A DNA stretch of 64,000 nucleotides, from positions 124,001 to 188,000 of the forward strand of contig UWYS01000021.1 in assembly GCA_900291925.1 (NCBI GenBank). Reading direction: 5' to 3'. The first letter of the stretch is position 1. Each line of letters opens with the position of its first letter. Of this stretch, positions 10,000-20,900 are shown in pieces. Source of the stretch: Thecaphora thlaspeos. Its lineage: Eukaryota > Basidiomycota > Ustilaginomycetes > Urocystidales > Glomosporiaceae. Both the position numbers and the translations under genes were made by a program. The notes under the pieces are model-generated. The model had not been told where the DNA came from. It saw only the letters and a program-made list of their open reading frames with translations, and ran no database searches.

Positions 10000-12333
10000 A
10001 TGGAGCCGCTCGATCATGACCAGAGCTGGGACGTTGCGACTCCGCTCAAGCCTCGCCAGCTGTCGATTACCGAGTTTTCCCACCACCAAACACTTCACCC
10101 CGAGCACTCGAGTATCTCTGTCGCGGATCCATCGAGCACCATGTCACTTCTTAGCGGGCGCTCCAAGTTGAGGCATTCCAAGACGGCCGGGAAGTATGCA
10201 TACGCACCTCGTCCTGCCCGTCTCGCTCCTCCCCCTCTACCCTTTCGACTTCTCCATCATCCTCGCCACCTTCTCCTGCGGCCCATCTATTTTTCTTAGT
10301 CCCTCTCCTCTTTAGATCCTCCCTCATTACTCGCCGTAACATCGAAGGCCACGCAACCTCGGGTTTGGAGGCGATATCCAGAGGCCGCAAGATCATTTCC
10401 GGCCAGCTCCGCCGCGATGGCGTACAAGGACCTTCACGAGCGCTTCGCCCTCCCGCCGCCGCCGACAAGGAGCGGCTGGTCCATCGGCCGGCCCCGCGAG
10501 GAGCAACGCGTCTGGCTGCCCGACTTTGCCGCTACGTCTGCCACGCCGGTCGACGAGCTGCATCGCTTCCTCAAGGAGATCTTCACTCCGGATCTCGGCC
10601 AGAGCGTCTTAAGCAAGTGCAAGGTGCTTGCGAGCGTCCTGGCCGTCATCACCCTGATGGACCTGCTCACCGTATGGCGCAAGTATCGAGAGAAGTCGCT
10701 TTGGCTCTTCCGGATTGCCAAGCGAAGCAATGGCTCGTTGATCCTGCCGAATCCACTCATGTGCATGGTTCACTTCGCGGCGGCCAGCAACTGCGTTCTC
10801 ATCTTATTTTGAGTCGAATTCGGTGGAAGCACACCGTGCCCGATGGCTCCGATGACACTTGGACTGACGCCCTCGTCATCCTTCCGCTTCGTTGCGAGTT
10901 GGATTTTCTGCTTAGCGCTTGGGCGTGCGTTGCCTGGTGCATGGGATGGCTGGCGCCAGATCACATGTTTGTCTTGATCTCGACGACGTGGTTCCCCTTC
11001 TCGTGGGGGATGTGGGTCTCTTCGTGGTGTCTCTTTTTAGCTCGACCTGACGCTCTCAAGTCCCTCATGCCGCAGCACAGCCAATCGCCTTCTTTGGTGC
11101 TGAGGATGGGCATCACGCCAAGCGTCTTCAACGTCATCGTCTTTGAGGTGATCCCTGTGCTGCACGCTATCGCCGTCCTGATCCCAACTGCATTGGCCGA
11201 TCGACGCTTCCAGAGGGCCTTGACGAGCTACAATGCCTGGCAGCGACAGTATGCCGGGGAGAGCGAGCTGAGGCGGGAGATGTTGCTCCACGCGCAGCAA
11301 GTGTGGTATAGCTATCTCCACTTCGTCGAGATGCTCTGCATCGCCCTTCTCTTCTGGACGATCACTGCCCTTGCGCTCGCCGTGGGCACAATGCTTGCGA
11401 CCGGCGCGATCGAACTCGTCCGACGACAGACCAAGATGCTGCGCGGCATCGTGCAGAAATCTTCCTCTCGCGAGCCGCAGCCGCCTCGGCACGCACAAAG
11501 CCGGTGGTTGGAGAACAAGCCATGCGCCTACCAATTGTCCGGTCCCGGCATCGGCCTCGACGCCGCTGGATCGACGCCGCCGTCTTCGCCGAAGCCGACG
11601 CCGAAACGACGACGAAGTTTCGAGACACGCCACTGGACCTTTGCCGCCGTCGTCTTCGCATTGCGCCAACGAGCGGTCACGTTGATGCGTAGAGGCGCTT
11701 CGGACGATGACGACAACGATGACCACGACGACGATGGCGATCACGGAGGCGGTCAGCTCGAGTCACAGTAATTTTTCCGCTGCCCAGCTGCGGCAGGACG
11801 CTCCTGTGACCAACTTCTTCCCAGCCGTCAGGCCCTCGACCTTCCAGCGTCCGCAGCGAGTATCGGCGTCGCAGGGTCGAAATGACCAGATGCGCTACCT
11901 GCAACGGTTCCTGTTCGACATCACGGTCGAATGCGGCGCGCTGCTCATCGCGTGCATCTTCTACAGCGGCGCGAGCATGTACGCCGCCCTAGGATGGTAC
12001 CCCAGAGCCGAGGCGAACACACTCTCGACCTTTATGACCACGGTCATCCTCATCCTCCTCTATGCCGCCGTCGTCTTTGGGTTCGCCCTGCAAGGGTGCA
12101 TATTTGGGAGGACGTATGAGCCCGTCTTTGTCAACCTCGCAATGGCCAGCAGCAGCCGGGCCAACAACTTTGACTCAGCGGTCACAGCTGCCGATACGGC
12201 TCCTGCTCCTCCTGCTCCTGCTCCTGAAAAGCAAAGATCAAGAGCGGCAGAAGATGGCGACCAAACGTCCGAATCCGGCAAGCGGCTCCTGCCCCGCATC
12301 GACTTCGGTCACGACGACCGACTCACCTTCTAA
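10000..12333 (+). CDS. Multi-pass membrane protein of unknown function
   Basis: I do not recognise the family. Best model has five exons: 10000-10193, 10316-10421, 10501-10760, 10814-11767, 11832-12333 (671 aa). The N-terminal 90 residues are polar (PLKPRQLSITEFSHH; later ITRRNIEGHATSGLEAISRG). Hydrophobic segments follow: VLASVLAVITLMDLL, a cluster around AWACVAWCMGWLAPDHMFVLI and WFPFSWGMWVSSWCLFLA, FNVIVFEVIPVLHAIAVLIP, LHFVEMLCIALLFWTITAL, then near the C-terminus ALLIACIFYSGASM and FMTTVILILLYAAVVFGF. That is about seven spans. A loop rich in basic and acidic residues separates the last two. The last intron (11768-11831, GTAATT...GTCAG) is well supported. The two introns around 10422-10500 and 10761-10813 are less certain: a frame starting at the ATG at 10417 is open to a TGA at 10810. 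Possibly a lineage-restricted plasma-membrane receptor or transporter. Confidence 0.6.
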
Positions 12334-13182
12334 ATACTGGCAGTTACGCCATTGGTCGACAACGACCATGACCACGAAGTCCACCTCGCCGAGTTGATCT
12401 CGGCATCGTACTGGTTTTCTTTATGTCCTCTCCTTCCCTTCCCAGTCCCCTCTTTCCGCTGTCATTAGCCCGATACATGTACAATCTTTTGCCACAGCCT
12501 CATCGCGTTTCCGGACTGCAACTCTCTCTCTCTCTATCTCGGCCTTCTCGCCCGTCGCAGGTGCACGACTGTGCAACGAACGGCCAACGTTGCTGATCAT
12601 GTATCTGTACATACGCAGATCCGGCTTGTGCATCGAGCACAATCGTTCAGGCCAGTTCCCTCAGAATCGTCAACGGTCGGCCTTGATTGGTCCGGCCACA
12701 GGACAGTGCGGACCATCTAATTTGGGATGGCGTGGCGTTTATCTATGCCTACAATACGTGTCTAGCTGTCGATGTGACGACAGGTCCGACTGTCACCTAT
12801 CGCTCGTCCCCAGCCTCTGCTCGAAGACCATCACCGCCTCTTGTCGCCTCCTGCGACATGCTGACTACAAGCTTAGCTCGGGACTTGGTCGTGCGGTGTG
12901 ATCGGGAGAGAGTGGCTTTACGATGGGTAGCATGCGTGGGTAGTCATGTGGAGCGGGGCGACCTGGTGGGCCAAAGAAAGAGGTGTTTTACAACGGCATG
13001 CGAAAATATGCATGAAGGACAACAAGGAGATTCCCGCCAATCGATCCTCCCTTAGTCCCACGACATCGGAAGGATTATGTGTGTTTTAGAACGGACGGCA
13101 TCTTCCTATTTTTTTTTTGGATGTGGGTGTGTGTGTGTGGTTCGACAAAAAAGCGGATGGAAGAAGGGTAAAAGAGGAACGC
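12334..13182. other. Convergent intergenic region
   Basis: Lies between the 3' ends of the membrane protein gene and uL22. Composition is less GC-rich than neighbours. No frame with coding character, no tRNA, and no repeat longer than a short T-run near 13111. Confidence 0.6.
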
Positions 13183-14113
13183 TTATGCCTTGGTCGCCTT
13201 GGCAACGCGGGCGTTGGCGATCCTCTTGGCAGCGAGAACACGCTTGTTGAAACGGACAACGGTACCCTCGGTCGAGGCCTTGGCAACCTGGGCCGCGGGC
13301 TCGACGAGGTGGACCTCGACGTGAACGGGGTGGCCGTTGTACGCGTTGATGCGTCCGTGGGCGCGGTAGGTCCTTCGGCGGGTCTTGGGGGCCTGCTGGA
13401 CACTGATCGTCTTGATGATGACCTCCTGGGTGTCGAGTCCCTTGGCCTCGGCGTTGGCCTCAGCGTTCTTCAGCAGCGATCGCAGGAACTTGATCGACTT
13501 GACGGGCCATCGTCCTAGAGAGGCAAGGGAGAGGAGGGAGCAGGCAAAGCGAGGGGCAGTCAGTATGCTGTCGTTCATGAGCGAGCGAGGCACTCAGGGA
13601 GGCCAGCGATAGGCTCTTCGACACATCGGAACCAACTCATCGTCCGCACGCCTCGGCCTCTTCCATCGCGTGCACTTAAGTGCCATCCTGCAAGTCTGCC
13701 TGCGCCTCTCGCAGACTTCCATCGTCATGGTCCTACTAAAAGCTGTCGTCCCTTCCCTCGCCCACCGCCCTCTCTACTTTTGTCGAACCTCGTTCCCGAA
13801 CACCCTGAGGCGCCTGGTCCTTCCCGTAGTCGATGCCATCCATACGCTGGTGAAGCGACTACTCACCCTGTGTGGTGCCAAACTTGTTGGCCTGGGGGGT
13901 CCTTCCAACACCACCGTTGAAGCGGCGGAAGGGGATGACGTCCTGGTGCTCGACGACCTTGTCGAGGTAGACAAAGGCGGCCTGGAGGTTCATGCCCGAG
14001 ACGGCAGCAGCGGTCTCGCGAGTGTTCTTGAAGTGCACTCGGAGGTACTCGCCGCGCGAGCGGGCGCTCTTCTCCAGGAGCTTAGAGTCGTCGAAAGCGT
14101 AGCGAACCTGCAT
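13183..14113 (-). CDS. RPL17: 60S ribosomal protein uL22 (L17)
   Basis: Exons 14113-13867 and 13514-13183 on the minus strand (192 aa if the ATG at 14113 is used). The intron of 352 nt (GTGAGT...CTCTAG) is the longest in the window. The protein contains [54 protein letters not shown] and [16 protein letters not shown], the hallmark blocks of uL22, which lines the peptide exit tunnel. Eukaryotic homologues start M(V/A)RY, whereas here the frame reads MQVRY with CAG directly before GTTCGC. So ATGCAG may really be the end of an intron and the true start codon may sit in a small upstream exon; a candidate ATG followed by GTCAGC is near 14410. The C-terminus is basic and Ala/Lys-rich as in relatives. 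It is divergent from uL23. Confidence 0.93.
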
Positions 14114-15646
14114 GGCGCGGGACGGGGTGGACGGAGGCGTGTGGCGAAAGGGTCGCGGTCAGTACAAAGGACTCGGCTGTCGAGTTAAAAAGATACGCGC
14201 TTTCATTGCGGACGGAGAAAGCACCGCGAAGGGGCTTCCCAGACCCGAGAAGGGCTCGTCTGCTCTGCTTGTCGGGCTGGTTGCTCAACCGTCTTGTCTC
14301 CCTTCCGACCTCTCGGACCGGGCTGTCCTTCGAGCGGAACCCTGCCGGCGCAGCGAATACGACGCCCTCCCTCCGAGGCTTATCCTTCCATCCTCCTTGA
14401 TTGAGCTGACCATCTTCATGCTGCTACACCCTATCGCAAAAGCAGTCGAGTTTGCCGTGATGTCCAAGGGTTGGTGGCGCGGCGAGCGTCGAGTGTCGAA
14501 CATTCGTCAAGACAAGGTAAAGAGGGGTAAAGAGAGAAAGGGGTCCATAGCGCGGGGCGAAGAGGCTGTGTCATGACCCGTAGGTGTCAGGTTGGAGGTG
14601 AAATGGCAAGACAAGAGCTCGACTCCGCTGACGTCGGCTGTGTCGTGAGAGGGGCGAGAGTGCATATTGCGCTGCATTGTTCCGACAGCTTCGTTGTGGT
14701 CGGCGGACCCTGAAGGCGGCTGTGCCGTTTGCACAAGGTGCAAAAATTGTCGATCTGCCGGATTCGCCAAGAGCCGGCGTATCGCACAAGGGTCGAAGGG
14801 TGGATTGGTCGATGGTCGATGGTGGCCGCGTTTGTCGTCGTCGTCGTCGCGTTGTCGCTCTTTCGTAGCTCGTACGTTGTCGCGGGGTGCAGCATGCTCC
14901 TCCTCCAGTGTCCGGCCCATCCACCATCAAAGCATTCCTCCTGTTTCCCCTCGTCCTTCCAGCCAAGCAGACGAGCTCCTCTCGAGATGGGGTTGCCGTC
15001 GTTGCGGTGTGTCGCTTCTGTATCGTCGTCCGGTATGGGTCGACTCTACGTACCATTCTTGCGATGTCTTGCGGGGGGAAGGGTGATAGGGTGAGGGTAG
15101 GGTGAGGGCGTAACGGCGCTGAGTGGGAAGACTGAGGCTGGGCCCACTCGACAACGACGGCCGGCCGCCGCCGCCGCCACGCTGACTCGCTCCCTGGCCT
15201 GCCCTGCGCGCCGGTCCGCCCAGCTTCTTCGCCCCTCTGGCCTGGCCTGGCCTGACCCAGCTGGGCCTTGCTCGCTGCTGCTGGCCGGCCCTCTGCTATC
15301 TCGGACCTGGCTGGCTGGGCCGGCCTGCCCCTCGCCTGATTTTTTTTTGGTTCTGTCGAAATTCGAGAGGGCTGCCCCGGCCAGCCCCGCCTTGTTGCCC
15401 GCGACCAAATTTTGCAGTTTCTCCATTGACACATCACGTGCCCCGTCCCATCAAAAACCATCGCTCGGGTATTCCGCACGAGAGGAAGGGACCGCCGTGC
15501 CCTTGTTCGACTTTTTCTGCGGGCTGCCTGCAGACCAGAGAGAGGAGAGGAGAGGAGAGGCCTGGAGCAAGCCAGCCCCTGCTGATCGGCCCTTTCCACC
15601 ACCACCCATCTCCTAACCCTCCCCCGTCCTTCGATCCTCAAGAAAG
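14114..15646. other. Divergent region between two ribosomal protein genes
   Basis: A 1.5 kb stretch that may hold an upstream non-coding or start-codon exon of uL22 and the promoter of uL23. A minus-strand open frame of 356 codons (14571-15641) has an Arg/Ala/Ser-rich, low-complexity translation and is probably not a gene. GCCTGG/CTGGCC-rich tracts occur at 15220-15340. Confidence 0.5.
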
Positions 15647-16451
15647 ATGTCCTCCGGAAACACTGGTGCTAACAAGGCTGCTGGTGAGTAATGCGCTGAT
15701 GTGACAGGATATCGCTCTGCGCTGTTTGGATGCTGTGCTGTGCCGCTCTCCGGCAACACAGGCCTGGGGAGAGAGGATGATTCGGCTTCCGTCCGTCCGG
15801 TGGTCAAAAGCCACAGACAGGCTGGACTGCTTGTTGTCTTTTAGGTGTCAGAGGTACCTTGGACGGAGATGGAACTTAAGCAGGCCAATGACGACCCGAA
15901 GCGGCACGAACATTAGCCAGTACCATGCCAAGTCGCTCGATCAAAAGCCAGCTTACACCTCCCCCCTCCCCATGTACCGTCTACCTTCCCTCCGACCCGC
16001 AGCCGCCGGCAAGGCCAAGGCTAAGCCCCAGGCCGTCAAGGCCGCCGCTGCCAAGAAGGCCGCCCTCAAGGGCACCTCGGGCAACAAGCTGCGCAAGGTC
16101 CGCACCTCGGTCTCGTTCCACCGCCCCTCGACGCTGCGCCTCCCCAAGGCCCCCGTCTACCCGCGCAAGAGCGTCCCCCATGCTCCCCGCATGGACGCCT
16201 TCCAGACCATCCTCTACCCGCTCAACACTGAGAGCGCCATGAAGAAGATCGAGGAGATCAACACCCTCGTCTTCATTGTCGACCGCCGCTCCAACAAGAG
16301 GCAGATCGGCCAGGCCCTCAAGAAGCTCTACGACGTCGAGGCCGCCAAGATCAACACCCTGATCCGCCCCGACGGCAAGAAGAAGGCCTACGTCCGCCTC
16401 ACCCCTGACCAGGACGCCCTCGACGTCTCGAACCGCATCGGCTTCCTCTAA
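15647..16451 (+). CDS. RPL25: 60S ribosomal protein uL23 (L25/L23A)
   Basis: Two exons, 15647-15683 and 16003-16451 (161 aa). The first encodes only 12 codons and one base ([12 protein letters not shown]), and the 319-nt intron begins GTGAGT and ends CCCGCAG. The Lys/Ala-rich N-terminal extension ([20 protein letters not shown]) is the usual eukaryotic nuclear-import and rRNA-binding tail. The globular part shows [56 protein letters not shown] and [19 protein letters not shown], ending NRIGFL. These are diagnostic for uL23, which sits at the tunnel exit and docks SRP and NAC. The short first exon with a long intron is common in fungal ribosomal protein genes and often matters for expression. 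Confidence 0.97.
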
Positions 16452-17974
16452 ACCGTTTCGTTTCGACTTGCCTGGCCGGCATTCGTCCGACACGATCTGA
16501 GGAGGTAGACCGGACCTTTCCCTCCCGCGACGCGCGCCGCACCTACATTCTCTGTAACAACAGCATCCACAGCACACCACCCACGGCATCCTTTGTTTTC
16601 AGTCCATTGGGTTTTCTCCGTTATCCTTCTTGAAACTGGCAGGCGACTTTCCCACCTTCGCTATCCGTCATCTCGGCAGCCATCCACTCCAATCGGTTGC
16701 AGAGGCACCTTCCCCTCCTATGTCTTCCTATGCCATCCCACCCCCTTGTTGTCATTTGCACACACAAAAGCCTCTGTTCGCCTCCTCTCCGTCGTCGGCT
16801 CTTCCCTTCCTCGAGGGTTCGAGAAATGGCGATGGAAGGGGGATGGAGGTGATGAGGTGTCGGTTAAAGTTGGTGGGCGGACCGGGCTCTTGTCCGGACT
16901 CCTGCCCCCAGCACCTCCCAATTCCAAGAAAATCCATGACTACAGAGCATACGAAAGTCTCGACTCGGCGGGGTTTTACTTGTTTGGGACGGTCCCCATT
17001 CCTCCTTCTTGGATTCCAAATTCCCTCCTCATTTCGCTTCTTCGTAGATGGTGGAGGACGTCTTTTGACGTGTTTTGGTCGATCTCTATCGATGTCTCAG
17101 ACTCTCTCGTTGATGGTCTAGCGTAGAACGATATGGGATCGCGTAGAGTCTCAAGACTCATCGTGACGCCTTTTCTTTTTTTTTTTTTTTTTTTTCCGTT
17201 GCGCGACGTTATGACGATACACTCGCGAGTCAAGAGCGCAGAGAAGGTCGAACTTCCAACCACGGTCAAGATATCTCCCATCGTCAGGAGAAGAGAGGGG
17301 GGGGGGGAGGACATTGAGGAAGGAGAATAGGGTACCGTTCTCGAACGAGTCTGACCGAACCGTTCGTTGACGTCTGTGTGGACCTGACCGTGATATCTCT
17401 GCGTGTGCGTTTCGTTAGGTGAGTACCTCATTTTGTGCTTCGTCAATGTATCCGTCCTTCCATTTGCAATGCAAACATCTAAACATTTCGATCTTTTGGC
17501 ATCTGTGTCTTGAACATTGTATCGAATCGGATCACGACGTCGCTACAACTCAGCCGACCAACCAGCTGGAAAATGCAATCACCTGTCTCCCAGTCATAGA
17601 AGTAACTATGACCTTCTCAAAGCGACGACCTTGCTCCAGAATGTCGAATACACGACGCCACAGCGACGCTCCTGACTTTGCGAGAGGGATAGAATTACAC
17701 CATACCACGGAACCCGAGCTTCAAGTAGCCGCCTCGAATCACTTAGAACACATTGAGAGGGGGCCCTTGGGGCGCCGGCAGGAGGGACAAAGGGACAAAG
17801 AGTACAACAGAGCGAGCGACAGGTAGGTAGATACAAGAAAGGAACGGAGCACGTCGGATTAGATGGCACGGCGGGGTGGACGAGGTATTCGCTGGTCTAT
17901 AGCCTACGGACGACATCGTGACGGATTCTAGGCAGGACGACAGCTCCAACGAAGAACGTGGACGACAGCGACGT
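16452..17974. other. Convergent intergenic region, 1.5 kb
   Basis: Holds the 3' flanks of uL23 (plus) and the Zn2Cys6 factor (minus). A T-run of about 20 lies near 17175-17196 and a short G-run near 17298-17307. Overlapping frames on both strands are not protein-like. A non-coding transcript cannot be excluded. Confidence 0.5.
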
Positions 17975-20900
17975 CTAAGGGTCAGAGATGGGTCCCTGCC
18001 CCGGAGCCGTGTTGATCGCCGCGTTGGGGTTGGAGGAGGTCCATGCCAGCGCGTAGTCTGTGAAATCGTACAGCGGCGCGCTGAGGAAGCTGTCTAGGCC
18101 CACCTCGGCGCTAGGCGTGCCGAAGTTGCCAAGACCGCCGGCAGAGGGAGAGGGCGACTGGGCTGACGACGCCTTGGTGCCCGGCTGCTGCGTCGGATCG
18201 CTGACGCTGCTTGATTCGACGTTGAACGGTGTGCCGACTTGGAAGAGAGGGTAGCCGACCGCCGACGAGGTGGGGGGAGCGAGCGCCGGCGCGACCGATG
18301 CCGACGCGGGCTGGCTAGTCATCATACCACCATGCCCGCTGGATGTGGGTGCGACGGCAGCGGCGGCAGAAGGCATGACATTTCCGGCCGACGAGGACGA
18401 GGGGAAGGGAAGGCTATCCTCCATGGCGACGGCATAAGGTGTGAGGCCGGTTTTGAAGGTCTGGGCAGAGGACGAGGCGTTGACGGAGGCAGAGGCATCG
18501 GGAAGCTGAGGCTGAGCTTGCGAAAGGGTATCCGTGTTGGCTGTGGCAGCCGGTTGCGCCGTCGTGATCGTCGTCGTTGCTGCGCCACCGTCGCCTTGCG
18601 TCAGGAGCCAGTTCCAAAACGAGTCCATGTTGGTGGCTGGTTCAAACGGTGCAGTCGCCGCTGGTGATGCAGTGGGGCCGCTGCCGCGCTCCGGCTTGGA
18701 TTCCACGGTCTGTTCCGGGCTGCTCGTAGCAGGCGAGACGTCGTCAGAGGACGTCGACCGGCTCTTGTCGTAGCCGCTCGTGTCGGAAGTGTGCGTGAAG
18801 CTGCGCTGGTTGCCGGGGGCCGTGCTCCCTTCGCTCAAGCTGCCGGGCGAGTTTTCGCACTGCTCCAGGAACGCGGCCAGGTCAAACGACTGTCCATCCG
18901 GAGGCGTATGAGGGTTGTTGAGGAAGAAGTCGACGCCGTTGGGCGCAGCGACGGGCGCGGCAACGTGCCTGAATGGATCGACACCCGCAGCCGTAGCACC
19001 ATTGCCAACGGCGACGCCGCCGCCGCTATTGATGCCGTTGCTTTGCGGGTTACTGCTAAAATCGTAGACCAAATGCTGCTGCTGGCTGGTGTACGGCAAG
19101 ACGGGGAACTGGAAGTTGAAGCCGTCCAGCCCACTCGCCGAGTCGGCAAAGTAGGGAATCGGGCTGGAACCCGAGTTGGGCAGCATCATGGTGCCGAGGG
19201 ACAGCGCAGGGACATCACCGATCGCGCTAGCTAGCGTGGAAGGCGGTGCGTACGGCATCGTCGCAAAGTGATCGCCATGCTTACCGGCATGGACGGCTTC
19301 CTGGGTCGCTGCCCGTTTGGAGCTGGTCTCGTTGGCGGCGGCCTGGTGGTCGGCGGATCGAGGGGTCTCGTTGCCACCCATCGTCGCCGCTGCGACCTTC
19401 TGCGCCAGGCTCAGCAGATTCTTTCTCCTCCCGCCGTTCCTGCTGCCGTCGCCGTCCTCTCCCTGGGCGCGCGGGTCGTTCTGCCACTTGCGCTTCTGGC
19501 TCAGATGCGTCGGCTTCGCCGTCGTTGAGGCCGATGTAGCGTCTCGGCCGTTGCTGCAGCTGTTGCTCGCGAGCACGGCGTTGCCCGCCTGCCACCTCTC
19601 CTCCTCGGCAAGCAGCGCCTCGATGACGCGGATGCACTTGAGGTTGGCGTTGCTGTTGTTGTCGATCTGCTTGAGCGCGTTAATCGCCTCGACGATCTCG
19701 GAGCGGACGGCCAGACGATGGTCTGCCTGCGGACGCGAGTGAAGCAGGTGGAGCGCCAGCACGACGGCGGCCGAGAAGCTCTGCATCAGATTCGCCCAAA
19801 GCCGGTCGATGACCGTGCACCTCGAGCGGATCTTCTTCTGCATGTCGAGGATCGACCGGGCGAGCAGCACGCAATTGGTCCGCGACTCCTGCCTGCTCGA
19901 CAGCGTCAGCCGATGGATGCGCAGCAGCTTGCTGAAGACGCCCTGCTGGAGGAGCCAGCGCTGAACCTCGACGCAAGTGATGCGGCCGGAGATCGCCTCT
20001 TCGGACCCGACGCAAAAGAAGCTCGGCGCTTTCTCGAGCACGGATCGGTACAGCTGGTCGAGCCCGCGGGCCTCGACGCACGTCAGCCTGCGGTCGCCGC
20101 CGGTCGTGGCGGCGAGCATCTCGCGCCGGTTGCGAATATCAAAGTCCTCCTTGCAGGCGAGGCCGAACTCAAGGTTGACGAGCACGTACGACATCTCGGT
20201 GTACTCCTCGCGCGGCCGGGGAGACGGCAGCGGCGAGACGAGCAGGTCGTCGTCATTGTAGTTGCCGGGCATCGGCGTGTTGAAGCGGTCGCGGTCAATC
20301 ACGTAGTCCTTGCGGCATCCCGACGCGGCCATGATCCAGTCCTTCATCACCAGGGCCCACCAGACGCGCTTGGCGATCTCGCGCCGGATGACCTTACTCG
20401 GCGGGTCCTGCGGCGTCCCCTGCTTGTCGAGGTCGCCAAGCCGGTGGAGGCCCATCTCCTGCGCGTTCGAGATGGCGACGCGGACCAGCGACGCCTGTGC
20501 GGCGATCTGATCGGTCTCATTGGTGCCGGCCATGCCGCCGATCCAGCTGCCGCTGACGAGCATCATGTTGAGCAGGATGCTCTGCAGCACGCTAATGCTG
20601 GTCGAGTGAAGGTAGCCCGCCAGCGTGAGGCAGGCCTTGGACGCCGAGTGCCAGAGTAGGACCGTCTTGCCGCCGTCGAAAAGGTGGCTAGCCGAGACCC
20701 AGCCCTTCTTGGGGTGGCACGGGTAGAACTGGAGACCCAGCGCCAGCACCGACAGCAGCATGGCCAGCCAGCCGGCGTCGACGTGGTTGACGACGCGTGC
20801 GCGCTTCTCGGTCGATTCGAGCGCGTAAAACGCCTCGATCTCCCGGCGCAGGCAGGGGATGTGGACGATGTGGCCGCAGAGGTAGCGGACGCGCGACTCG

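Noticed and set aside
10810..10812. In-frame TGA read as selenocysteine or readthrough
   Set aside because: An intron from 10761 to 10813 removes the TGA and keeps the protein open; fungi generally lack selenocysteine machinery.
14571..15641. Minus-strand open frame of 356 codons
   Set aside because: Arg/Ala/Ser-rich, overlaps other open frames in the same GC-rich stretch, no domain or splice logic. It ends just upstream of the uL23 start.
15684..16002. C/D snoRNA in the uL23 intron
   Set aside because: Only partial C-box-like words were found, without a matching D box and terminal stem.
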